In this document: piece by piece, positions 8,859-18,176 of the stretch | Numbering within the stretch: the first letter of the stretch is position 1 | How the letters are laid out: each line of letters starts with the position of its first letter | Assembly: GCF_000372725.1 (NCBI RefSeq) | Contig: NW_005199524.1 | Location: 33,929 to 83,733, forward strand | Direction of reading: 5' to 3' | Length of the DNA: 49,805 bases | From: Emiliania huxleyi CCMP1516 | Taxonomy: Eukaryota > Haptophyta > Isochrysidales > Noelaerhabdaceae | The notes under the pieces: model-generated | Database searches by the model: none | What the model was told of the DNA's origin: nothing | The model's input: only the letters and a program-made list of their open reading frames with translations | Program-made: the position numbers and the translations under genes

Positions 8859-9071
8859 GCGGCGGCCGAAAACGGGGACCTCTAACTAGGTCTAACTTTG
8901 AAGTGATCCACTTGATCCAAGGGTGCCATTGTGCTCTACTACAAAAGTTGTGTAAGATGCCCAAGTCTCAGACGCTGGATCCTTAGCGGAGCTGAGTTCT
9001 GACGGTGTGAACACGAGCAACCGGAGTGACGACCGGGACCGGGCCGTACGCCGGGAGTGCCCCGACTAGCA

Positions 9072-9190
9072 GTGACGGGCGCGGACGAGCGAATGAGAGG
9101 TCGCTATCTGTGGAAGATGTGTTGTTAGGGACTAGGACTGCCTATCTCTCACTGAAAGGGACCTCTCATTCGCTCGTCCGCACCCGTCAC
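9072..9190. repeat. 31-bp inverted repeat hairpin
   Basis: The arms 9072-9102 and 9160-9190 (GTGACGGGCGCGGACGAGCG... against its complement) pair with a single mismatch around a 57-base loop. It could be a small fold-back (MITE-like) element or a structured RNA. No ORF of interest runs through it. Confidence 0.85.
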
Positions 9191-9409
9191 CGCTCACGGA
9201 GTGCTCCGCGTGCCGCACCGGCCGCCGCCGGCCGCCGGCCGCTCACGGCAACGGAACAGTCTTACTACTCCGCAACGTTGAGCTGGATCAAACTGAATAG
9301 TGCTCCTGAAAGCCCTCTCTCTGGGCTCTGCCACACAGTAGCAGCTCATGACGAGCAGCTGTTGTGACTGTATTTGTAGCCATTTTTAGGCTTCAACTGG
9401 TCCCAAAAT

Positions 9410-9570
9410 AGTAGCAACACCTCATGAAAATCAGTCAAAAAAGCCCCAAAAAATCGGCGCCTGCGGCGGGCTACCTGGGGCTGCGCCCCAGACCCCCTTG
9501 ACTGGGGGGACCCCCCGCGAGAGCACCCCCGTCGCCCCCGGGGGCCCGTCGACACCCCAGGAGATCATCC
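9410..9570 (+). repeat. Dispersed element with AAAAAATCGGCGCCTGCGGC
   Basis: ATGAAAA..AGT.AAAAAA followed by AAAAAATCGGCGCCTGCGGC and GGGC is shared with 49632-49693. The right part is the inverted partner of 8805-8858. At 9593-9640 a 25-bp unit (GGCCGAGGTGCCGAG) is tandemly repeated. The interval 8860-10014 otherwise holds no recognisable gene. Confidence 0.7.
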
Positions 9571-10014
9571 GGATCATGCTGCAGGGCTGCACGGCCGAGG
9601 TGCCGAGCAGGCTTCCGGCCGAGGTGCCGAGAAGACTTTGTGCAGGGGCTCTGGCCCTGCCCGCCACCACAACACCCCGCAGGTGTCCATGGTGCTGGCT
9701 ACCGTATCGAGCGCTAGCCGGGAAGCTGTGCGGTCGCATCGCAGCGACCGCACCAGCACTCACGACGGCCGAGTTGCCGTCGATCTCCTCGCTCCGCAAT
9801 CTCACCGGAGGTACCATGTAGTGAGCTCAGAGCTGTACACGGAGCGAGGGTCTGTACCGAGGCGTACAGGAGCGATCACACCAAGATCACCATCGTCCTG
9901 AAAGGGACAAAGCTATCGTCCTGAAGGACCACGACGAGACGCCGTCCAGGACACATCCCTCTGGAACAAGGCATCTCGACTATCGGACAGTACTCAACAG
10001 GGACATCTCTCTAT

Positions 10015-10045
10015 ATACACGAGTGGGGTATTCACACTCCCAACA
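10015..10045. promoter_or_regulatory. 31-bp element (ACGAGTGGGGTATTCACACT core), copy 2
   Basis: Identical to 6715-6745. It lies 40 bp upstream of the first ATG of the kinase-PP2C gene, so it is either in the promoter/5' leader or marks an insertion boundary. Confidence 0.6.
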
Positions 10046-10084
10046 ACCCCGAGTGAAACACTGTTGGCGGTCGTCGCTCGCGGC

Positions 10085-11233
10085 ATGGCGCTCCCTCTCC
10101 TCGACGCGCCGAGCTCGCGAGACCGCACGCTGCACGCGAGCGGCACCTCCGACGTCTTCACCGCGCCGCTCGGCGGGAGAGGCTTTGAGGACGGAGGAGC
10201 CCTCGTGGTGGTCAAGCGGAGCAAGATTACGTGCGCGCGCGACATTGAGCGCTTCGAGCGCGAGGCCAGCCTCCTCGCGAGCCTCGCTCACGAGTGCGTC
10301 GTGCGGCCGCTCGGCCTCATCCGCTCGCCGCCGACGTACGCGCTCGTGTTGCCGCTGCACGCCCGCGGCTCGCTCTTTCGCGCGCTGCACAACTCTCGCG
10401 CCGGCCTCTCGCTCCGGAGCCGCGCCTCGCTGGTCGCCGACGCGTGCGCCGCCGTCGCCCACCTGCACGAGCGCGGCGTGGTGCACCGCGACGTCAAGCC
10501 GGACAACTACCTGCTTCGTGAGGACGGCGCGGTGGCAGCATGCACCACAGCAAGCACGCCGCAGCACACCACACCACAGCACGGCGCACGGCGCAAGGCT
10601 CGAGAGCACGGCACGTCACAGGAAGACGACACGCAGAGGGCAAGAGAGCGATCTTCAGACACGCATCCTTCTGACAATCTCCACGCTGACCTCTCGCCGG
10701 CTGCACCGCCTTCCATGTACGGAACCTCGCCGGAACCTTCTCGGAACCTTCTCGGAACCTTCCCGCTAGGTGCGGCGGTCCTCACCGACTTCAACGCGGC
10801 GGAGCGCTCCGACGCAGTCAGCGGCGCCATCACGATCCACGCGCGTCAAGGAGTCGTTCAGAACGAGCCCTGACTCCTCGCCTCGTCCCGAGCAGGCGCC
10901 ATCACCCTGCATGCCCGGCCGACAGGCGGATTCTTCAAGCAGTACTGACTCCTCGCCTCGTGCCGAGCAGGCGCCATCACCCTGCATGCCCGGCCGACAG
11001 GCGGATTCTTCAAGCAGTACGTCGTCGGCACGCTGCCGTACATGGCGCGAGGGTTCAGTACCGTGGGCGTAGGGGAGGGGACGGCCGAGTAGGCACGCTG
11101 CCGTACATGGCGCCGGAGCTCATCACCCGCGGCGGCGCCTCGGGGGCGGCGATCGACTTTGAGGCGATCGCTGTCGCTCACACCGCCGCCGCCGCCGCTG
11201 CGCCGCCGCCCGCCGCCCACCGCCGCCCGCCGC

Positions 11234-11331
<98 letters not shown>

Positions 11332-12503
11332 TCGACTAGGCAGTAGCAGCAGCAGCAACCAGTGAGGCAGCCGACTCCTCTAGGCTTGCGACATGTACTC
11401 GCTCGGCATCACCGCCAACGAGGTGCTCGCGCGCGGCGTCCCCTACCCGACGGTTCCGAAACCGACACTACTTTTTGATATTTGGGCCGGGAAAATTTGC
11501 TGCTTGACTATGTGGTAAAAAACACTGTTTCGCCTTTACTGTAAAGGGCTTATTTTCCNNNNNNNNNNNNNNNNNNNNNNNNNNNNNNNNNNNNNNNNNN
11601 NNNNNNNNNNNNNNNNNNNNNNNNNNNNNNNNNNNNNNNNNNNNNNNNNNNNNNNNNNNNNNNNNNNNNNNNNNNNNNNNNNNNNNNNNNNNNNNNNNNN
11701 NNNNNNNNNNNNNNNNNNNNNNNNNNNNNNNNNNNNNNNNNNNNNNNNNNNNNNNNNNNNNNNNNNNNNNNNNNNNNNNNNNNNNNNNNNNNNNNNNNNN
11801 NNNNNNNNNNNNNNNNNNNNNNNNNNNNNNNNNNNNNNNNNNNNNNNNNNNNNNNNNNNNNNNNNNNNNNNNNNNNNNNNNNNNNNNNNNNNNNNNNNNN
11901 NNNNNNNNNNNNNNNNNNNNNNNNNNNNNNNNNNNNNNNNNNNNNNNNNNNNNNNNNNNNNNNNNNNNNNNNNNNNNNNNNNNNNNNNNNNNNNNNNNNN
12001 NNNNNNNNNNNNNNNNNNNNNNNNNNNNNNNNNNNNNNNNNNNNNNNNNNNNNNNNNNNNNNNNNNNNNNCTCCCCCCTCTTGAGCCCTCGGCGGAGGCG
12101 CCGCCGCCGCAGCTGGTCGCCCTCGTGCAGAAGCTGTGGGCGCAGGCATCCTAGATGCCGACGCTAGAAGCCGACGCTAGAAGCCGACGCTAGAAGCCGA
12201 CGCTAGAAGCCGACACTACCCGCGTCTTCCGACCGGCACTTCGCAAGAGGACACACGCGCTCAGCTGTGCCCCCGCGGTGCCCTGAGTCCACGGCTCGGT
12301 GCCGCGCCCGTGCCCAGACGCCGGTCCGCGTTGAGGACATAGTCGCAAGGCGCAGCGGAGCGGCCGGCGGCGGCAGAGGCGGCCGCCGCCGCGGCTGGTG
12401 CCCTCGCGGCACTCGACGGCCAGGCAGCGCCGCCGCCGCAGCTCCCCCCCCGTGCGGAGGTCGCCGCCGCCACCGCCTTCCTCGACGAGGCCGCAGCAGG
12501 GCC

Positions 12504-12543
<40 letters not shown>

Positions 12544-13866
12544 ATGGGCGATGCGGGCGGCGAGGGCATGGGCGGTGCGGGCGGCACGGCGGCTGCAGAG
12601 ATGGCCGGCTCCAGCGGTGGCGGTGGGGCTGCCGCCGCGTTCGCCTCGCTCGCGGCGTTGTGTGGCGGGGGGGGCAGCCGCGCGTGCCGAGGCGGAGTCG
12701 AGGCGACGGCCGGCTTGCGCGGCGCCGACCGGATGGAGGACAGGCACGTGATGCTCGTGCGGGGAGGCGTCGCCCTCGCCGCGGTCTTCGACGGGCACGG
12801 CGGCGACGGCGCCGCCGCCTTCTGCGCGCACAGCTTCGCCCTGAGAGTGTAGCTCCCCGCCGCTCTCTTTCCCCTCACCCGCAGCTCAACATTAGGCGCG
12901 GACAACCTCGCCCTGGAGCTGGCGGCGCAGGCGGCGCAGGCGGCGCAGGCGGCGCAGGCGGCGCAGGCGGCGCAGGCGGGCGTCGACGGCGGGGCGCGAG
13001 CCGCGGCGCTCGGAGAGGCGTTGAGCCGCAGCTTCGTCCGGCTCAACGAGAGGCTGCTTGCCGAGGCGTCTCCTAGCCGAGAGGCAGCCGAGAGGCAGCC
13101 AAGGGGCAGCCGAGAGACAGTCGAGAGGCAGTCAAGAGGCAGCCGAGAGGCAGTCGAGAGACAGTCGAGGGTCACAGCCGAGAGATAGTCGAATCACCGC
13201 CAGTTCGGTGAACTGGTGATCACCCGAGATTGCCCGAGGTCAGGCGAGACTGCCCGAGATCACCCGAGATTGCCCGAGATCAGGCGCCGTCCGAGGATTC
13301 GGGGTGCACCGCGCTGGCCGCCCTCGTCTTGCCCGACACGACTCTCATCGCAAACGCGGGGGACTGCGTCGCGCACTTGTGGCGCGGCGGCGCGGCCGGC
13401 GCCGCCGACTCGCTCGAACGTGTCTCGCGCGACCATAACGCCGCTGTGCCCGAGGAGGCGGCGCGGGTGGCCGCCGCGGGCGGCACAGTGCAGACGACGG
13501 CCGATGGCAAAGCGCGCGTCGGCGGGGTGATCCAGGTGGCGGCCGGTTTGATCTCGGCGAATCTCACGCCACTCTTCGGGTCATCGGCGACTCGTGATCC
13601 AGGTGACGCGCTGCATCGGCGACCGCCGCTTGCGCCACCTCGGCCTCAGCAGCGAGCCAGAGCTGCGCTGCTGCGCGCGCGCCCCGACGGACGTGGGGAT
13701 CGTGCTCGCGTCGGACGGGCTCTGGGACGTGATGGACGAGGCGCGCGTGCTCCACTGCCTCACGCACACGGCGCGTTCGGCCGACATGCTCGCCAAGCGG
13801 CTCGTCCTCGAGGCGATGGACCGCGGCACCACCGACAACGTGACGTGCGCGGTGGTGCTGTTCTGA
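10085..13866 (+). CDS. Protein kinase-PP2C phosphatase fusion (multi-exon, gapped)
   Basis: Predicted Ser/Thr kinase N-terminal to a PP2C (PPM) phosphatase. I recall the same order in a plant 'protein kinase and PP2C-like domain' protein (Arabidopsis At2g40860). Kinase signs: VVVKRSK (lysine), VVHRDVKPDNYLLR (catalytic loop), VLTDFNAAE (DFG as DFN), VVGTLPYMAPELI and ACDMYSLGITANEVLARGVPYP. PP2C signs: GADRMEDRHVMLV, AAVFDGHGGDGAAAF, LIANAGDCVAHLW, VSRDHNAAVPEEAARV, VTRCIGDRRLRHLGL, ASDGLWDVMDEA and TTDNVTCAVVLF. Exons consistent with frame: 10085-10517, 10770-10823, 10971-11027, 11093-11163, 11384-11452, (gap), about 12071-12141, about 12351-12823, 12896-13065, 13284-13535, 13603-13866. The fusion is inferred because the frame giving the kinase tail (AAERPAAAEAAAAAAGALAAL) runs without a stop into PP2C exon 1. 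The splice at about 12140-12350 is uncertain by one base. Confidence 0.75.
10824..11027 (+). repeat. Triplicated exon segment inside the kinase gene
   Basis: GCGCCATCAC begins at 10824, 10896 and 10971. The last two copies are nearly identical 75-bp units (10870-10944 and 10945-11019). Only the third copy continues in frame (GAITLHARPTGGFFKQYVVG). The second copy runs into TAC TGA, so using it as an exon would truncate the protein. The intron 10824-10970 therefore consists of two extra copies of the downstream exon start. Confidence 0.85.
11187..11335 (+). repeat. (GCC)n microsatellite in kinase intron
   Basis: An almost pure GCC/CGC trinucleotide run of over 100 bp within the intron 11164-11383. 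The flanking exons read through as AAIDFE|ACDMYSLG, so the run is not coding in the spliced product. Confidence 0.9.
11453..12070. other. AT-richer insert and 512-bp assembly gap
   Basis: After the kinase exon ending at 11452 the composition drops abruptly in GC (CTACTTTTTGATATTTGGG, AATTTGCTGCTTGACTATG). It then becomes N from 11559 to 12070. About 50 kinase residues expected between the PYP motif and LVALVQKLWAQ are missing and probably lie in the gap. Confidence 0.95.
12152..12222 (+). repeat. 14-bp minisatellite (AGCCGACGCTAGA)
   Basis: Five tandem copies of GACGCTAGAAGCC lie in the presumed intron between the kinase tail exon and the next exon. Confidence 0.85.
12918..12985 (+). repeat. 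9-bp coding minisatellite (GGCGGCGCA)
   Basis: Six to seven tandem GGCGGCGCA units lie inside PP2C exon 2. They encode an AAQ tripeptide run after ADNLALELAAQ. Length polymorphism would be in frame. Confidence 0.85.
13077..13283 (+). repeat. Minisatellites filling PP2C intron
   Basis: GAGAGGCAGCC-type units, then CCCGAGATTG-type units, fill the intron 13066-13283. The CGAGAT core is the same as in introns of the 28-32 kb gene and in flanks at 25.8 and 36.0 kb. Confidence 0.8.
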
Positions 13867-14550
13867 TGCGGGGCGCAGAAAAAAACTGTTCAGTTTTCAA
13901 AGGCAAAACATGACGCTCTGCGGTTGGTGCACCCCTCACACTGACACATTCCCCTCATCCCTTGCCCTTGGCTGAGCACATCTACCTGCGAGCTAGTCTC
14001 TCCGCATTCTCTCCCCTAGCCATCCGCCCGCGCCGCGCGCCATCTAATGGGCGTCTAGTGCAGCCACTGACGGCACTATTCCAAAGGAGCGGTCGATGCC
14101 TCGCCTAGAGTTCGGGTGGACTTGCGCACTGCTTAGCCCTGAGGGGGTAGTGCGTGTGAGGTGGTGTAATGTTGTCCCGTTTCAGGCGGCAGGAGCCCTA
14201 GTCTGGCCGGTTTTTTTGTCAGATCGACACGAAATAGAACGAGATAGAATGAGATAGAATGAGAGGAGAGGCGGGCGGGGCCGATGAGCCAGGTAGGTGG
14301 CAGGGGAGTGGGCGGCTTTTGGTCGAGTGGTCTGTGGGGTTCGAGCCCGGCCGGGCGAGTAGCGCGGAGCGCTCGCGGCGCAACGCGCGCGTGCGTGTGA
14401 GCGTGCAGGGAGCGAGCAGGGAGTGAGAGAGAGACGGGGGGGGGGGGGGGGAGTGGGTGGTGTGTGAGTTGGGGTGGAGGGGTGAGTGAGTGAGTATTCC
14501 CGGGTGCACCGGGACCCAGCTGTGAAGAGTCCGCAAGGGTCCGTGCCAAA
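13867..14550. other. Intergenic, simple repeats only
   Basis: Contains GAGATAGAAT repeats (14236-14265) and a G-run of about 14 (14437-14450). A GGTTCGAGCCC string resembles a tRNA B box but has no tRNA around it. No gene is seen; presumably 3' flank of the kinase-PP2C gene and 5' flank of the next gene. Confidence 0.6.
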
Positions 14551-15567
14551 ATGGCCAAAATCAAGCCTGGTTTGGCCGACTCTGCAGTGGCCGCAGGCGG
14601 TGATGGCGGACGCCGACGAGCCTCACGCGCCGGGCCCCACCTCAGACAGTACCTCCGGTGGGCTGCATCCACTCACTGCGGGGCTGCTCGCCATGATAGT
14701 CAACGTGCACCGACGGCGACCGCCCTCTCGAAGCGCCGTGCTGACAGGCCAGCCGCCGAGCAGGAGCGAGCAGCCGTTCGAATCCGCGGTGCAGCGCCGC
14801 GGATGGCGAACCTCGAGCCGGTGGAGAAGACCGCGGTCGTGTCGGACTCGACCGGCGCCGATGCGGTGCCAGCAATTCGGGCGCGGCCGACTCGCTCCAG
14901 TTCGGCGCAGCTCGCCTTGGAGCCCACCGCGCTCTTAAATCGCCTCGAGACCATGCTCCTCGGCAACCAACCCGTCCCCGCACCCTCCAACGAGGTCAGC
15001 ATCGTCGGCGAGGTCACCAACGGCATCATCATCGCCGCGAAAGCTGCCGTAAACACGCTCTTTTCGTCGCAGCGGCGCGGCGCGCTGATGGCTCTCCAGA
15101 TAAAGAACCTGAAGAAGGCTGCGCTGGCGTACCTTGTGTGGGACCTACGCGGCGAGCTGGCGGGCGCGCGACTCGAGCAGGCGGTCGTGTACGGCAAGCG
15201 GCTCGAGACGCACGCGAGCGGCGTGGACAAGGAGTTGGGCAAGTGCAAGCGGCGGCAGGCGGGCGCGGAGGCGCTTCTCGCTGTCGTTCCAGAAACGTTG
15301 CAGGACGTGCCCACGCCAGAGGAGCCCGCGGTCGAGGAGGAGCCGGCGGTCGAGGACCTGCCGGCCAGCGTTTCCCGTCCCGACGACGCGTCTTCGGACA
15401 GCGATCGGGAAAGCGTCTTCGAACGTCGGGTGACCCGTCGGATGATCGACGCCGGCCTGAACGAGGCGCAATTCGATATCTATAGGATATGCGGAACGTT
15501 TACGGGATTCAGCTCGCCCACGAGGACAAGTGCCACGAGTGTGCCAAGCTGCAGGCTCGGGCAGTGA
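14551..15567 (+). CDS. Unknown protein, helical and acidic
   Basis: A 338-residue frame from an ATG in AAAATGGCC context. The first 100 residues are Arg/Ala-rich and could be non-coding; a second Met (MANLEPVEKTAVV) is a plausible start. The middle is protein-like: EVTNGIIIAAKAAVNTLFSS, RRGALMALQIKNLKKAALAY and VWDLRGELAGARLEQAVV, probably helical. An acidic segment follows (TPEEPAVEEEPAVEDLP, then DDASSDSDRESVFERR). After NEAQFDIYR, near 15485, the credible reading moves to another frame (RNVYGIQLAHEDKCHECAKL to 15710), implying a small intron or a frameshift. No family was recognised. Confidence 0.5.
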   Translation: MAKIKPGLADSAVAAGGDGGRRRASRAGPHLRQYLRWAASTHCGAARHDSQRAPTATALSKRRADRPAAEQERAAVRIRGAAPRMANLEPVEKTAVVSDSTGADAVPAIRARPTRSSSAQLALEPTALLNRLETMLLGNQPVPAPSNEVSIVGEVTNGIIIAAKAAVNTLFSSQRRGALMALQIKNLKKAALAYLVWDLRGELAGARLEQAVVYGKRLETHASGVDKELGKCKRRQAGAEALLAVVPETLQDVPTPEEPAVEEEPAVEDLPASVSRPDDASSDSDRESVFERRVTRRMIDAGLNEAQFDIYRICGTFTGFSSPTRTSATSVPSCRLGQ

Positions 15568-15710
15568 AACTGTATGATATGCTCCTCCCGTACCTCGAGC
15601 GCGACTGGGTGCCACTGGAGGAGGCATTCCAGCGGCTCGACCTTATAGCTGCTCGGGAGCGCTCGGGTACCCTGGGTCGTGGGTATGATAGTGACACAAC
15701 ATATGTGTGA
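15489..15710 (+). CDS. C-terminal continuation of the unknown 14.5-kb gene
   Basis: The frame MRNVYGIQLAHEDKCHEC...LYDMLLPYLERDWVPLEEAF...DLIAARERSG overlaps the end of the previous frame. It has better amino-acid composition than the tail it overlaps (GTFTGFSSPTRTSATSVPS). The direct repeat GATAT..GATAT at the junction may mark a short intron or a sequencing indel. It contains a single CHEC pair. No family was recognised. Confidence 0.35.
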   Translation: MRNVYGIQLAHEDKCHECAKLQARAVKLYDMLLPYLERDWVPLEEAFQRLDLIAARERSGTLGRGYDSDTTYV

Positions 15711-15808
15711 TACACTACCAAAACAGGGCCGCGGGGGGGCGTTGGGGGCCGCTGGAGGGCCGCTAGACCCTTCCCGGGCCCCTCCGGGTGGGTCCGGGTG
15801 CACCCGGT

Positions 15809-15867
15809 CTTGATACGAAACCACGACGACACACACCAGTCGACTCGCATCGGTTGCCTCCATGAAC
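15809..15867 (+). repeat. 59-bp perfect inverted partner of 39172-39230
   Basis: CTTGATACGAAACCACGACG...GCCTCCATGAAC is identical, as reverse complement, to 39172-39230, which lies 23 kb away. It is flanked by GGGCCCCTCCGGGTGGGTCC palindromes here and by GA/CT microsatellites there. Probably a transposon end. Confidence 0.9.
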
Positions 15868-16039
15868 GGCGGAGCTATTCTCGCGCCCACACCACACCTG
15901 GCTCCAACGTGGACACGCCCATAGCTGGGGACACTACTAGGTCACGCATGGCATCAGAAGTTTTGTCTCTGGGCCCCGAAAGGCATCTCTAGCAGTGTCG
16001 TTACGCATGCCCCCTCCCATCCTGGGCGCATGCGCCTCA

Positions 16040-16080
16040 CGTCTCGCCAGAGCATAAGCCCTTGGCGTGTGGCGAGACGA
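16040..16080. repeat. Short hairpin CGTCTCGCCA...TGGCGAGACG
   Basis: Perfect 10-bp arms around a loop of about 21 bases in the non-coding interval 15868-16720. That interval otherwise holds a (CA)n run (16393-16417) and no gene. Confidence 0.7.
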
Positions 16081-16392
16081 GTTTTTCGCCATGCAGCGAG
16101 CAGCAAGCCGCCCGCCGCAAACAGCCGGAGGCATCGCCACGGCACTGACTGCGCCGCGGTCCCGCACCCGTCGACGAAGCTCCCCCCGCGGAAGACTGCG
16201 CGTAGCGACGCCTTGACGATCGAGATGAGCGCGCTCCAAGCTCGCCCACCTACTGCCCCTGAGAGTTGGTTACGAGTGGGATCAGCTCCCCCCCTTGGGA
16301 TCGAAGCCGCCACAACCTCACACCCAACATCTCAGGCGGGATCAGAAGGGGACTCCACACCGGACACCGCCCGGGCACAGCCCCCCTACTCA

Positions 16393-16417
16393 CACACACA
16401 CACACACACACACACTC
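16393..16417 (+). repeat. (CA)n microsatellite
   Basis: A perfect CA dinucleotide run upstream of RCC1 paralogue 2. Confidence 0.95.
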
Positions 16418-16720
16418 ATGGAGGGGTGGAGAGTGGTAAAAAGAAAAGAAAGAAAACAGACACGCCAAACGAGGGATGGGACGAGGACAGGGTCCCCACC
16501 TGCACGAGCAGGATTTTGGAAGGACGATCAGGGGGACAGGTGGGGCTCTCCTGCTCCTGACAAGGGACACGACAGGCTCGCAGCGCGGTGCGCGGTGGAC
16601 TCCCACATCCACTGGCGGTCTCATCTCAGTCTAGCGACCTGCCTCCAGCTTGTCGCTGGCAGTCTCTCCTACCACAGGCACACTGACACAGAGTGGTGGC
16701 GCCGTTTTCTTTTTCTCGCG

Positions 16721-18166
16721 ATGCACACCCCGGCGCGTCGCCGCTCGCGCCGCGCCTCCGCCGCCTCCGCCTCCGCCTCCGCCTCCGCCTCCGCCCCCTC
16801 GCCGGACGCGCCGCCGCCCGCCCGCCTCCTCGACCTCCCCAGGGAGCTCCTCGAGCGCGTCCTCTCTCGCTGCGACAGTCCCCTCGACATCGCTCGCGTC
16901 GCGGCCGTCTCGCTGCTCTTTCACTCGCTTGCGGAGGAGGGCATCCGCTTGTGGGCGAAAGAGCGCGGCCTCGAGCTGCCGGCGCAGCCAGAGGGCGAGA
17001 GCTGCGCTGTGCGGTGGCTGTGCTTGTCTGCGTTGCTGTGCGAGTCCAACCCGCCGGCGAGGGCGGCGGCAGGCGAACGGCACAGCGTCTTCATCGACGG
17101 CGAGGGGCGGCTCTCGTCGTGCGGCTCAGCGAGCTGGAATCCAGGGCTGCTTGGCCACGGTGAGGGCGTGACGCGGCTCAACACGCCCACGCGCCTCTCC
17201 TCTTCGCTTGGCGGCGAGCGCGCCGTGAGCGTGTCGGCTGCAGCCTGCCACAGCCTCGCCCTCACCGCCGACGGCGGCGCCTGGAGCTGGGGCGGTGGAG
17301 GCAGCGGCCAGTTGGGCCACGGCAACGAGCAGCGCCAGCTGCTGCCGACGAAGGTCGAGGCCTTTACTGGCCAGCGCGTCGTAGCTATGTCGGCTGGACT
17401 TTACCACAGCCTCGCCCTCACCGCCGACGGCTCCGTCTGGAGCTGGGGCGATGGAAGCCATGGCAAGCTAGGCCACGGCGACCAGCAGCGCCAGTCGCTG
17501 CCGAAGAAGGTTGCTGCCTTGACGGGGCGGCGCGCTGTCGCTGTCTCGGCTGGACCACTCCACAGCTTCGCCATCACCGCCGACGGCGGTGTCTGGAGCT
17601 GGGGCGAGGGAGCCTCTGGCAGGTTGGGCCACGGCGACGAGCAGAACCAGCTGCTGCCCAAGAAGGTCGAGGCCTTTGCTGGTCAGCGTGTCGTCGCTGT
17701 CTCGGCGGGAGGCTTCCACAGCCTCGCCATCGCCGCCGACGGCGCCGTCTGGAGCTGGGGCAGTGGATACCAAGGCCGGTTGGGCCACGGCGACGAGCAG
17801 CGCCAGCTGCTGCCCAAGAAGGTCGAGGCCTTGGCGGGGCGGTGCGTCGTCGCTGTGTCGGCAGGAGGCGGGCACAGCATCGCCATCACCGCCGACGGCG
17901 CCGTCTGGAGCTGGGGCTGGGGAGGCGAGGGCCGGTTGGGCCACGGCGACCAGCAGAACCAGCTGCTGCCCAAGAAGGTTGAGGCCTTGGCTGGCCAGCG
18001 TGTCGTCGCTGTGTCAGCAGGAGATCGACACAGCCTCGCCAACACCGTCAAGGGCGACGTCTTTACCTGGGGCGAGGGCGATAGCGGCTGCCTTAGCCAC
18101 GGAGAGTGCCTGTCGAACCAGCTGCTGCCCAAGAAGATCGAGGTGTGGGCAAGCGAGCCAATGTGA
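16721..18166 (+). CDS. F-box/RCC1-repeat protein, paralogue 2
   Basis: A 481-residue protein starting at the ATG in TTTTTCTCGCGATGCACAC, the start context shared by the paralogues; the frame is open further upstream but that part is low-complexity. An Arg/Ser/Ala-rich leader (with a short ASASASAS repeat) precedes an F-box-like segment, ARLLDLPRELLERVLSRCD and IARVAAVSLLFHSLAEEGI. One degenerate blade (HSVFIDGEGRLSSCG) and six RCC1 repeats of 51 residues follow (HSLALTADGSVWSWGDG, GKLGHGD, LPKKVAAL). Blades are nearly identical at DNA level, suggesting blade duplication or gene conversion. The expected role is a substrate receptor in an SCF-type E3 ligase (family knowledge). The end is VFTWGEGDSGCLSHG, LLPKKIEVWASEPM. 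Single exon. Confidence 0.88.
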   Translation: MHTPARRRSRRASAASASASASASAPSPDAPPPARLLDLPRELLERVLSRCDSPLDIARVAAVSLLFHSLAEEGIRLWAKERGLELPAQPEGESCAVRWLCLSALLCESNPPARAAAGERHSVFIDGEGRLSSCGSASWNPGLLGHGEGVTRLNTPTRLSSSLGGERAVSVSAAACHSLALTADGGAWSWGGGGSGQLGHGNEQRQLLPTKVEAFTGQRVVAMSAGLYHSLALTADGSVWSWGDGSHGKLGHGDQQRQSLPKKVAALTGRRAVAVSAGPLHSFAITADGGVWSWGEGASGRLGHGDEQNQLLPKKVEAFAGQRVVAVSAGGFHSLAIAADGAVWSWGSGYQGRLGHGDEQRQLLPKKVEALAGRCVVAVSAGGGHSIAITADGAVWSWGWGGEGRLGHGDQQNQLLPKKVEALAGQRVVAVSAGDRHSLANTVKGDVFTWGEGDSGCLSHGECLSNQLLPKKIEVWASEPM

Positions 18167-18176
18167 GCTCGGAGGA

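Noticed and set aside
11187..11335. A poly-proline or poly-alanine coding region
   Set aside because: Splicing 11163 to 11384 restores kinase subdomain IX; the (GCC)n run is intronic.
11550..12149. A minus-strand open frame across the gap
   Set aside because: It is made of N bases and cannot be evaluated.
14317..14350. A tRNA or pol III promoter (TGGTCGAGTGG and GGTTCGAGCCC)
   Set aside because: The boxes are only about 22 bp apart and no acceptor or anticodon stem can be drawn.
16295..16720. An N-terminal extension of RCC1 paralogue 2 (142 codons)
   Set aside because: Low-complexity sequence with a CA microsatellite; the sister genes start at the conserved T-run ATG, matching 16721.
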